DNA of 64,000 nt, taken from contig NZ_AP025628.1 of the NCBI RefSeq assembly GCF_025999835.1, positions 1,178,001-1,242,000 of the forward strand. The letters run 5' to 3'. Within the stretch, counting starts at the first letter, position 1. The number at the start of each line of letters is the position of its first letter. This DNA comes from Caldinitratiruptor microaerophilus (lineage in GTDB: Bacteria; Bacillota; Sulfobacillia; Symbiobacteriales; ZC4RG38). The notes beneath the pieces are model-generated. The model saw only the letters and a program-made list of their open reading frames with translations, was not told the origin of the DNA and did not search any database. The translations under genes were made by a program, and so were the position numbers. This document shows positions 41,822 through 49,403 of the stretch, in pieces.

Positions 41822-42529
41822 TCACCCGAGATAGGCAGAGAACAGTGCTTCATCCATCAGCAACTCGCCCGCCTGCCCCTCCTTGACAAGGGACCCGCTC
41901 TCCAGCAGGTACACCCGCTGTGCCACGTGCACGGCATGCGTCGCGTTCTCGTCTACCAGCAGGATTGACAGGCCACTCGCCGCGATCTCCTTGATCTTCG
42001 TGTATACCTCTTCGATGACGATGGGCGCCAGGCCAAGGGAGGGCTCGTCGATCATGAGCAACTTGGCGTCGCTCATCAGGCCTCGACCGAGGGCAAGCAT
42101 CCGGCGTTCGCCGCCGGAGAGGGTGCGCGCCAGTTGGTTCCGCCGCTCCCCCAGCCGGGGAAAGAGACTGTAAACACGGTCCAGCTTTTCGCCCCGCCTC
42201 GCCCAGGCCCGAGGCAGGTAGGCGCCCATCAGGAGGTTCTCCTCCACCGTCATCTCGGGAAACGGGAGGTCGCCCTGGGGGATGTGTACGACCCCGGCGG
42301 CGGTAATTTCCTCTGCCTCGAGGCCGGAGATGGTCCTGCCCTCAAACTTGATCTCTCCGGCGGTCAGCGGTACCAGGCCGCTGATCGCCCGCAGAAGGGT
42401 GGTCTTGCCGTGGCCGTTGGGACCGAGGATGACCACCGCCTCACCTTGGTTCACGTGCATGGAAAGGTCGTGCAGCACCACCGAACCGCCGTACCCGCAG
42501 CGGATCCCAGACACTTCGAGCAGTATCAT
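41822..42529 (-). CDS. livF: Branched-chain amino acid-type ABC transporter ATPase LivF (island system)
   Basis: 235 residues: Walker A GPNGHGKTTL, GVVHIPQGDLPFPEMTVEEN, a canonical TLSGGERRMLALGRGL signature, Walker B LMIDEPSLGLAP and the switch LVDENATHAVHV. The histidine in Walker A (GHGKTT) is an uncommon substitution for A or S. Two bases after livG. Confidence 0.9.
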   Translation of the reverse strand: MILLEVSGIRCGYGGSVVLHDLSMHVNQGEAVVILGPNGHGKTTLLRAISGLVPLTAGEIKFEGRTISGLEAEEITAAGVVHIPQGDLPFPEMTVEENLLMGAYLPRAWARRGEKLDRVYSLFPRLGERRNQLARTLSGGERRMLALGRGLMSDAKLLMIDEPSLGLAPIVIEEVYTKIKEIAASGLSILLVDENATHAVHVAQRVYLLESGSLVKEGQAGELLMDEALFSAYLG

Positions 42530-42531
42530 CC

Positions 42532-43323
42532 CTACCCCCCTTTCAGGGCTGCGACTAGGTCTCTGGCCTGCTCGCCGAGGTAGACTGCCACTACCCGCTC
42601 ATCGCGGATGACATCGGACGGGTTGCCCTCTGCCAGCTTTTCGCCGTGGTGGATGATTAGTAGCCGGTCTGCCAGGGCGAGAAGTGCCTTCATCACGTGC
42701 TCGATGATCAGCACAGTGACGCCGGCGGCGTTGACTTTGCGCACCAGTTCCACCAGTTGCTCGCGCTCTGCCCGGTTCAGGCCGCCTACCGGCTCGTCCA
42801 GCATCAGCAACTTCGGCCGGGTGGCCAGGGCAGAGGCGATCATCAGCCGCTTCTTGTCAAAGACCGAAAGTGTCTCCGCTAGCTGAGCCTGCTTGTCGAG
42901 CAGCCCCACGAACTCCAAGGCCGCCAACGCCTCGTCGATTTCTTCCGGCCGGAACCGCAGGGTGGGAGCAACGCTCCCACCCTTGACGCTCCCACCCTGT
43001 CGGCCAAAGGCGCTGCCGACCAGGGCGTTGGCCAACACGCTCTGGGTCCCGAAGACCACCGGGGTCTGAAAGGTACGGGCGATGCCGCGGTGGCAGACCT
43101 CTTCCGGTTGAAGCTGCTGGATCTCCTCCCCCCGGAACCGGATGGTACCGCTGGTTGGGGGTGTATGTCCGGAAATCATGTCAAACAACGTGGTTTTGCC
43201 TGCACCGTTGGGACCAGCAATCCCGTAGACCTGCCGCTCCGCAACGGAGAAGGTCAGGTCCTTGTTTGCCTCCAGCCCGCCGTACCGCTTGGTCAGACCC
43301 TGGACCTCGAGAATCACGCCCAT
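42532..43323 (-). CDS. livG: Branched-chain amino acid-type ABC transporter ATPase LivG (island system)
   Basis: 263 residues: Walker A GPNGAGKTTLF, GIARTFQTPVVFGTQSVLAN, Walker B LMLDEPVGGLN and the H-loop IIEHVMKALLALADR. The signature reads LSVFDKKRLMIASAL rather than LSGGQ. A short GGSVKGGSVAP stretch near residue 115-125 is encoded by a perfect DNA hairpin. Pairs with LivF. Confidence 0.9.
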   Translation of the reverse strand: MGVILEVQGLTKRYGGLEANKDLTFSVAERQVYGIAGPNGAGKTTLFDMISGHTPPTSGTIRFRGEEIQQLQPEEVCHRGIARTFQTPVVFGTQSVLANALVGSAFGRQGGSVKGGSVAPTLRFRPEEIDEALAALEFVGLLDKQAQLAETLSVFDKKRLMIASALATRPKLLMLDEPVGGLNRAEREQLVELVRKVNAAGVTVLIIEHVMKALLALADRLLIIHHGEKLAEGNPSDVIRDERVVAVYLGEQARDLVAALKGG

Positions 43324-43341
43324 CAGGTCTCCCCCTCAGAC

Positions 43342-44679
43342 CTAGGCGAGCCAGGGTGGCAGTTTGAATTGGCCGGTCGTGTACGGTTCCGGGCTGACCA
43401 GGACATGTTTCTTGTTCTGGATCTGGTACGTGAGGTGGGGCATGCCCAGGGAGGGATCCTTAGTGTACTCGGGATACGGCCGACCAGACAGGTCGCTTTT
43501 GTCAAAGGCCATGGTACCGCAGACGCCCCGGTGGATAATATTTTCCATAATCGAGCAGACCTTGCGGGTATCGGTGGGGTCGCCTGCCATGGCCACGGCC
43601 CGCAGGTAGACGTTGGTCATGTCATAGAGGGAGCCGGCGTTGGCGCCGCCCGGCTCTGCCCCGAACTTCTGCCGGTACCGCTGCTTCCACGGCTCGGCGT
43701 AGGAGTCTGGCAGGATACCGATGACCGTAGACCAGATGACACCGTTGGCGGCGTCCCCGGCCATCTCCAGGTACTCGGGGATGGAGGGGCCGTACTGCTG
43801 GTAGAGAAGCGACGGGGTCGGATCCTTGACAAACTCCTTGGTGAACAATGCCAGGTCACTGGGCGCATAATCAGTGATGAAGATCAGGCCTGGGGGATCC
43901 TTCCGGATTTTGGCCAGGGTGGGGCCCCAGTCTGCTACCGGGACGACCACCCTCTCGTAGATGTTGACGGTCCAGCCCCGCTTCTCGGCCTCAGCCTTGA
44001 ATGTGTCGGCAATACTGATACTGTACGGGTTGTCGGAGGTGATGAGGGTGAGTTTTTTATTGTACGGCTTCCACTGGCCGGACTCGATCAGTTGATCCAT
44101 GTAGGCGGCAAACCCAATACCGTACCACACCTCTGTTGGGTCGCCCTGGAAGATCATCCAGTACTTGTCCCGGTTTTCCCGCACCGGCTTGGCCGATGCC
44201 TCGGTGGTGTTCACGTGCATGTACGGGATCTTTGCCTGGGCTACCAGGTCGAACTCGGGGCCAGAGGAGACGTGGTAGCCCACGATGATGGCGTGGACCT
44301 TCTCCACCTCGATCAGCCGCTGGAAGTTGCTCAGCATCTTCTCAGCCGGCATCTCTTCCACGTCCAGGACCACCAGTTCGACCGGGATGCCGCCAACTCC
44401 ACCCTGGGCGTTGACCTCATCGATAGCCATCTGCAGGCCCCGCTGCATCTCAGTACCGTCGCCGGCTCCCCACCCAGTCAGCGGGAGCGAAGCACCAATC
44501 CGGATCTTGTCGACCTTGGTCTTCATCTGGGCGCCGGCGAGGTTGGCCTGCTGGGCGGGCGTGGCAACCATTCGACTAGCCTGGCGAGCCAGGAGTCCGC
44601 CAAGCACGAGACCGCCAACGCCGGCCACAGCGGCCGAGCGGAGCAGTTCGCGCCGCGAAAGCCTCTTGGAATCTGACAT
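43342..44679 (-). CDS. livK: Liv-type ABC transporter substrate-binding protein with Tat signal
   Basis: 445 residues. The N-terminus has a twin-arginine export signal (KRLSRRELLRSAAV followed by a Gly/Ala/Leu-rich core), which is unusual for this family, then a Peripla_BP_6 fold: IRIGASLPLTGWGAGDGTEM, VVLDVEEMPAEKMLSNF, HAIIVGYHVSSGPEF and VNTTEASAKPV. No lipobox cysteine, so it may stay membrane-anchored by its signal or be released. ATG at 44679 with AAGGAGG eight bases upstream. First gene behind the minus-strand sigma-54 promoter. Ligand unknown. Confidence 0.9.
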   Translation of the reverse strand: MSDSKRLSRRELLRSAAVAGVGGLVLGGLLARQASRMVATPAQQANLAGAQMKTKVDKIRIGASLPLTGWGAGDGTEMQRGLQMAIDEVNAQGGVGGIPVELVVLDVEEMPAEKMLSNFQRLIEVEKVHAIIVGYHVSSGPEFDLVAQAKIPYMHVNTTEASAKPVRENRDKYWMIFQGDPTEVWYGIGFAAYMDQLIESGQWKPYNKKLTLITSDNPYSISIADTFKAEAEKRGWTVNIYERVVVPVADWGPTLAKIRKDPPGLIFITDYAPSDLALFTKEFVKDPTPSLLYQQYGPSIPEYLEMAGDAANGVIWSTVIGILPDSYAEPWKQRYRQKFGAEPGGANAGSLYDMTNVYLRAVAMAGDPTDTRKVCSIMENIIHRGVCGTMAFDKSDLSGRPYPEYTKDPSLGMPHLTYQIQNKKHVLVSPEPYTTGQFKLPPWLA

Positions 44680-44763
44680 CCTCACGGCCTCCTTTGGTTG
44701 GATTGACGGACGTCGAACCGAAGATTTACAGCCGTGGCCTGCCGTTCTCACCCAACGAGTATT

Positions 44764-44779
44764 AGCAAAGGTGGTGCCA
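44764..44779 (-). promoter_or_regulatory. Sigma-54 promoter of the island liv operon
   Basis: Minus strand TGGCACCACCTTTGCT, matching TGGCAC(N5)TTGC with exact spacing, 85 bases upstream of the substrate-binding protein gene. Confidence 0.85.
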
Positions 44780-44840
44780 AGTCCCCTGATGCGGATACAT
44801 ACAGTGTCTAACCCGGTGAACGTCCCTGCGGGTCGCCAGA

Positions 44841-44860
44841 TTCACACATACATGTGCGAA
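44841..44860. promoter_or_regulatory. Palindromic enhancer candidate between divergent sigma-54 promoters
   Basis: TTCACACATACATGTGCGAA, a near-perfect inverted repeat (TTC-N-CACAT / ATGTG-N-GAA). Its centre is about 84-91 bases from the -12 elements of both flanking sigma-54 promoters. It probably binds the activator encoded at 46293-47744. Confidence 0.6.
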
Positions 44861-44927
44861 TGTGAGCAAGTCGAAGGTGTAACCCGTCGTCCCACTCCTC
44901 CTTAGCGATGGGCTATCATCCCGCTAC

Positions 44928-44943
44928 TGGCATGCAAATTGCG
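44928..44943 (+). promoter_or_regulatory. Sigma-54 promoter of the M20 peptidase gene
   Basis: TGGCATGCAAATTGCG with the exact -24/-12 spacing (GG 44929-44930, GC 44941-44942), 38 bases before the ATG at 44981. Confidence 0.85.
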
Positions 44944-44980
44944 TGCAGGGTGGACGTAGCTTGCCGTGGGAGGTAATCAC

Positions 44981-46252
44981 ATGGTCACTGCCGACCTGCG
45001 CAGCCGGATTGACCGGCACATTCAGAAACACCGCGACCAACTCATCGAGTGGGTGGCGGCGGCGGTACGCATCCCCAGCGTCACTGGCCGGGAGTCGGCC
45101 ATGCAGGAATACGTGGCCAGGCTTTACGCCAGCATGGGACTGGAAGTCATCCGCCATCAACCTGTAAGGGAGCAGGTGGCGGATCACCCAGCCTTCGTCG
45201 ATTCCGGTATTCCGTTTTCCAACCGCCAGAACATCATCGGCATCCTCCGCGGGCGCACCGACGCGCCGTCCCTGACCTTGCACGGCCATGTGGACGTAGT
45301 CTCCCCGGAGCCCGTGGATCAGTGGAACCATGACCCCTGGGGAGCCGAAATTGTCGGCAATCGCATGTACGGCCGCGGCGCCGGCGACATGAAAGCCGGA
45401 CACATGGCCAACGCCTTTGCGCTCAAGACCCTGCTGGATTTGGGGCTAAAGCCGCGCGGCACTGTCATGCTGATGAGCACCGTTGAAGAGGAAGCCGGGG
45501 GCGGCGGCGGTACGTTAGCTTGCATGGTAAGCGGGTTTCTGACCGACGGGTTTGTGACAACCGAACCCCACAGTCTGAACCTGACCATCTCACACGCTGG
45601 CGTGCTCTACTTCCGGGTCAAGGTACAGGGCAGGACTGCGCATGCTGGGCTAGCCCATACCGGGGTGAACGCTATTGTCAAGATGCAGCCGATCGTCCAA
45701 GCCCTCTGGGAACTGGACCAGAACCGGGGACAGATGGTTCGGTTTGCGCTGTATGAAGAGGGAAGTGGCAGGTCGTGCCATTTGAACCTGGGTACCCTGC
45801 GGGCCGGCGACTGGCCGTCCACGGTGGCCGGCTGGGCCGTCCTGGAGTGCAGGATCGGGTTCGTCCCCGGTGAGACCAGCGGGGAGATCCAGGCGCTGGT
45901 TGAGCGGACAGTGCGCGAAGTGGCCGCCGGTGATCCGTGGCTAGCAGAGCATCCCCCGCAGGTAGAGTGGTTCGGCTGGAAGGCGGAGCCCTGGTACCAA
46001 GATCCAGACCACGCTTATGTCAGGGCGTTCAAGTCGGCGGCCGAGGCTGTCCTGGGCCGGGAGGTACGGATCCAGGGCCGGGCAGCGGCCAACGATGCGC
46101 GGTTTACCGACTATTTTGGACGGGCGGGAGTGGCCTTTGGCCCTATCTGCGGCAACATGCACGGAATCGACGAGTGGGTAGACCTAGATAGCGTGGTGGA
46201 TACAGCCAGGGTCTTGGCGTACCATATCGCCGAGTGGTGCGGCCTGGAATAA
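44981..46252 (+). CDS. M20 family metallopeptidase, paralogue 2
   Basis: 423 residues with all zinc motifs: LTLHGHVDVVSPEPV, YGRGAGDMKAGH, TVEEEAGGGGG and NMHGIDEWVDLDS. The lid-domain motif GRTAHAGLAHTGVNAI is shared with the paralogue at 34618-35892. ATG at 44981 is preferred over the longer frame because GGGAGGT lies six bases upstream. It is transcribed divergently from the liv operon from its own sigma-54 promoter, so both M20 enzymes should be induced together. Substrate probably an N-acyl amino acid or dipeptide-like amide. Confidence 0.92.
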   Translation: MVTADLRSRIDRHIQKHRDQLIEWVAAAVRIPSVTGRESAMQEYVARLYASMGLEVIRHQPVREQVADHPAFVDSGIPFSNRQNIIGILRGRTDAPSLTLHGHVDVVSPEPVDQWNHDPWGAEIVGNRMYGRGAGDMKAGHMANAFALKTLLDLGLKPRGTVMLMSTVEEEAGGGGGTLACMVSGFLTDGFVTTEPHSLNLTISHAGVLYFRVKVQGRTAHAGLAHTGVNAIVKMQPIVQALWELDQNRGQMVRFALYEEGSGRSCHLNLGTLRAGDWPSTVAGWAVLECRIGFVPGETSGEIQALVERTVREVAAGDPWLAEHPPQVEWFGWKAEPWYQDPDHAYVRAFKSAAEAVLGREVRIQGRAAANDARFTDYFGRAGVAFGPICGNMHGIDEWVDLDSVVDTARVLAYHIAEWCGLE

Positions 46253-46292
46253 AGATCAGCCGCCGACCAGGTAACCCCGGCCACCGACCGTT

Positions 46293-47744
46293 TCAGAATC
46301 GGCGCTTTCGGTTGGCGCCAGTGTACTTTTTCAGCTTCCGCACCACTGTGGAGTGGCTAACCCCCAGTGCCTGCCCCATCTCCTGGGTGGTGGCGTACAG
46401 GCGACTGGCCAGCAGCAGCAGCTGTTCTTCCACCAACCGGACAGCATCCCGGAGGGGCACCAACCCCTGTACGACAACGGGCTGCCCTTCCGATTGTTGA
46501 GTCAGCAGCCCGGACCGGCCGGCCAATCCGTTCTGAAACTCCTGCGGCAGGTCCGAGAGGTGGATGACCGGCTGTTCGACCAACACCACCAGCCGTTCGA
46601 CAAGGTGCTCCAGTTGCCGGACGTTGCCGGGCCAGGGATAGGTTTTCAGCGCGGCCATCGCCGCCTCTGAAAACCGCTTACGGCGCCCGTGCAGCCTGGC
46701 AAACCGCTCCAGAAACAGTTCCACCAGCGGAGCGATATCTTCCGGCCGTTCCCGCAGCGGTGGCACCTCGATAGGCAGTACGTTCAGGCGGTAGTACAGG
46801 TCTTCGCGGAACCGGCCCTCCCGGACCATGGCTGCAAGGTCCCGATTGGTGGCGGTGATGATGCGCACATCTGCTCGGATGGGTTCAGTGCCGCCAACCC
46901 GCGTGAAGGTCCGATCCTGCAGCACATGAAGCAACTTGACCTGCAGGCTGAGCGGCAGTTCACCAATCTCGTCTAAGAACAGCGTCCCGCCCTCGGCCGC
47001 TTGTAGGTAGCCGGCCTTGCCGCCTCGTTCCGCACCGGTAAAGGCCCCGCGTTCGTACCCAAACAGGGCAGACTCAAACAACGACTCCGGGATGGCCCCG
47101 CAGTTGACTCGCACGAAGGGTGCCCGACAACGTGGGCTGTGGCGGTGGATGGCCCGCGCTACCACTTCCTTGCCCACACCGGTCTCCCCTAGGATGAGCA
47201 CTGGGGAACTGACCGCCCCAACTTTGCGCACCCACTCCCGGACCTGCCGCATCAGCGGGCTGACCGCAATCATCTCGTCTTGGGGCCCGGAACTGCGCTG
47301 TTGCGGGACATCCGAAAGGGCCCTGCTGAGCAGGTGTGCGTCGGCCGCAATGGCGGAAAGAAGTTCGGGGTCTTCGACTAGTTCCGTACCCAGGCCCAAT
47401 ACATGCCGGGACCGTCCCCCAGAGGGAAACCAACGCATGAGTAGCAATCGGCCCCGCAACGTCCGGCACAGGCTTGCGGTCGGGTAGCGCGGCACCACCA
47501 GCGGCGCCTCCGCCAGGACACCGGTCAGAAGGTCGTAGATCAACCGACCCACCAATTCCTCGTTCGAGCAGCCGAAAAGGTGCAGGGCTTCCCCCTCGGA
47601 GTAGAAGACCTTACCAAGGGGGCTGACCAGGGCATACCAGTGCACTCCTAGTTCGGCCATCTTCCGGGGATGCGTCAAGAGTAGGTTGGCGTCCCGCTGG
47701 ATAGGTACCGAGTCGAGTGCAGTGGCTCGTTCCGGTCGAGTCAC
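46293..47744 (-). CDS. Sigma-54-dependent transcriptional activator with PAS-like sensor
   Basis: 483 residues. N-terminal PAS-like domain (about 25-140: LGVHWYALVSPLGKVFYSEG, FGCSNEELVGR), AAA+ domain with Walker A GETGVGKE near 186, GAFTGA near 231 and Walker B TLFLDEIGEL, and a C-terminal helix-turn-helix (TTQEMGQALGVSHSTVVRKL). GAFTGA shows it can contact sigma-54. GTG at 47744 with GGGAGGG seven bases upstream is chosen. Its gene faces the M20 gene and it probably activates both divergent sigma-54 promoters. The sensed ligand is unknown. Confidence 0.92.
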   Translation of the reverse strand: MTRPERATALDSVPIQRDANLLLTHPRKMAELGVHWYALVSPLGKVFYSEGEALHLFGCSNEELVGRLIYDLLTGVLAEAPLVVPRYPTASLCRTLRGRLLLMRWFPSGGRSRHVLGLGTELVEDPELLSAIAADAHLLSRALSDVPQQRSSGPQDEMIAVSPLMRQVREWVRKVGAVSSPVLILGETGVGKEVVARAIHRHSPRCRAPFVRVNCGAIPESLFESALFGYERGAFTGAERGGKAGYLQAAEGGTLFLDEIGELPLSLQVKLLHVLQDRTFTRVGGTEPIRADVRIITATNRDLAAMVREGRFREDLYYRLNVLPIEVPPLRERPEDIAPLVELFLERFARLHGRRKRFSEAAMAALKTYPWPGNVRQLEHLVERLVVLVEQPVIHLSDLPQEFQNGLAGRSGLLTQQSEGQPVVVQGLVPLRDAVRLVEEQLLLLASRLYATTQEMGQALGVSHSTVVRKLKKYTGANRKRRF

Positions 47745-47763
47745 GGATTGACCCTCCCGCAGA

Positions 47764-48546
47764 CTAACCGCTCCTGGGAGCACCCAAGTACTGCGAGATG
47801 GAACGGGCCGTGGCCCGCACCGCCTGCGCAATCTCGTACTTGCGCCCTCGCACTCGTTCGATTAGACCGGCCACGCCCACACCGGCCACCACGCGGCCCG
47901 TGTGGTTGAAGATGGGTGCGGCCACCGCGGCCAGCCCGTCGTGCACCTCTTCCTCCGTGTAGGCAAAGCCGTCTGCCCGGATCTGCGCCAGATCCCGCAA
48001 CAACGTGTCCGGATCCGTCACAGTTCGGGGACCCGCGGCCTCCAGCGGCCCCTCCTGAAGGTAGGCCGCAATCTCTTCCGGCGGCAGAAAGGCCATCAGA
48101 GCCTTGGAGGTGGCCCCCGCGTGCAGCGGCGAGGTCATTCCCACCTGCATAGCCACGTGGGCCCCCACCGGTGGGTCGGCCCGGTCGATGAGGACAACGG
48201 AGCGCTGGGCACGTACCATCAGGTAGGCACACTCGCCCACCGTGTGGGCGAGCGCCCGGAGGGGCTCCCGCCCCTGTTCCAACACGGCAAGCCGTTTGAG
48301 CGCGGCCTGCCCGATCTCCACGGCCCCCAACCCCAGGTAATACTTGCGGGTGGCCGGATTCTGGTCCACCACGCCTCGCTCGTACAACGTGCGCAACAGA
48401 GAGTGCACAACGCTGGGAGATTCATGCAGAGCACGAGCTAGTTCGGACACTCCCCAGTCCTGGCTGTTTTGGGCTAGAACAAAGAGGATGGCAAGAGCCT
48501 TATCTACAGCTCCTACCTTGCGTACGGTCTTCGAACGAGCCCCCAT
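47764..48546 (-). CDS. IclR family transcriptional regulator
   Basis: 260 residues. Winged helix-turn-helix at the N-terminus (AVDKALAILFVLAQNSQD, WGVSELARALHESPSVVHSL) and the IclR effector domain (LHAGATSKALMAFLPPEEI, GFAYTEEEVHDGLAAVAAPI). Regulates small-molecule catabolic genes. It is 19 bases upstream of the sigma-54 activator gene on the same strand and may be cotranscribed with it. ATG at 48546. Confidence 0.9.
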   Translation of the reverse strand: MGARSKTVRKVGAVDKALAILFVLAQNSQDWGVSELARALHESPSVVHSLLRTLYERGVVDQNPATRKYYLGLGAVEIGQAALKRLAVLEQGREPLRALAHTVGECAYLMVRAQRSVVLIDRADPPVGAHVAMQVGMTSPLHAGATSKALMAFLPPEEIAAYLQEGPLEAAGPRTVTDPDTLLRDLAQIRADGFAYTEEEVHDGLAAVAAPIFNHTGRVVAGVGVAGLIERVRGRKYEIAQAVRATARSISQYLGAPRSG

Positions 48547-48618
48547 CCAGATACCACCGCCTTCCGAGACCACATTCGCTATTGTCAAATGGGATTCGCC
48601 AAGAGCGAATGATTTCCT

Positions 48619-48835
48619 TCACCTTGTGAGCCTGCTGCATGAAGTCCTTTCCCTTGATGGGCGAACCCAGCCGCGCAGCTGGCAGATCTCCTCGTCGCAG
48701 TAGAGGTCGGTGTTGCCGAGGTTGCAGACGACCCACTGCTGGGTCTTACCGCCTTCGCGGGTAGGACTCGACGAGGGTGAGGTAGCGGTAGATGCGGCCG
48801 CGTCGGGTTGCGGTGACAACTGGGAGGAAGATGGG
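48619..48835 (-). mobile_element. Frameshifted N-terminal remnant of an IS1634-type transposase
   Basis: Minus-strand frames read IFLPVVTATRRGRIYRYLTL then VESY, and after a one-base shift REGGKTQQWVVCNLGNTDL. Together this matches the start of IS1634/IS4-like transposases (M-FLR...YRYL-LVESYREGGK--Q-VV-NLG). The start codon is lost, the frame is broken and the catalytic part is absent. Dead insertion-sequence fragment between the two halves of the island. Confidence 0.6.
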
Positions 48836-48906
48836 GACTCACCTTGGGCGTTGTAGTCACCGCGAAAATACGGCGAAAAACCAGTACGATCATGCACAAT
48901 CGTCAA

Positions 48907-49403
48907 AAAGTTTTAACTACACGTTTGACTCGATTTTGGGGATCGCCCCCAGAAAAATGGCCCATTTCAGACCCCGGCGGGGCCCGAAAGAGGCCGGTTA
49001 CTGTGTCAAAGTCGGGCTTCAGCGCCCTCGCGCCGCCCCCAGGTTCCCGGGCGTTCCCGGAGGCTTGGGGGATTGTGATGGATAACGTCGGCACGAACGT
49101 CAGCACGAACGCGGCTTGCCCATGCGGTCGCTCTCAAAGGTGGGCTTGCCGATTGCATGAAGCGAGGAGGAATTCCACGAGGTGGATCGAATGCAGTACC
49201 AGCAGTGTTGTTCAATTAAGAGCACGCGTTCAGCATGCTGAACAATCTTGTTTCCGGTTGCGCAGTGCCTCTTGCCCATCAAGTCTGAGCATCTGAGTAA
49301 AGGGGGGTCGACCGATCACCGTTGAGTGGTCTCGCACGTCGTGACCAGCAGGGACCGCTGGGTTGATAGGGTGTCGCACTTGAGGATCGTGGGGAGATGA
49401 AAA
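48907..49403. other. AT-richer non-coding stretch upstream of the M24 peptidase operon
   Basis: No gene seen. It contains a hairpin with flanking T and A runs (48934-48955, TTTTGGGG/CCCC-AGAAAA), a tandem 12-base direct repeat (GTCGGCACGAAC at 49087-49098, GTCAGCACGAAC at 49099-49110) and a perfect 16-bp palindrome at 49228-49243. The composition differs from the rest of the window. Probably insertion-sequence debris followed by the control region of the next operon. Confidence 0.55.
49228..49243. promoter_or_regulatory. Perfect palindrome, candidate regulator operator
   Basis: GTTCAGCATGCTGAAC, self-complementary over all 16 bases, with an overlapping outer pair TTGTTCA...TGAACAA. It lies about 160 bases upstream of the M24 peptidase start. 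It could be the site of one of the two IclR-type regulators encoded nearby. No second copy was found. Confidence 0.45.
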
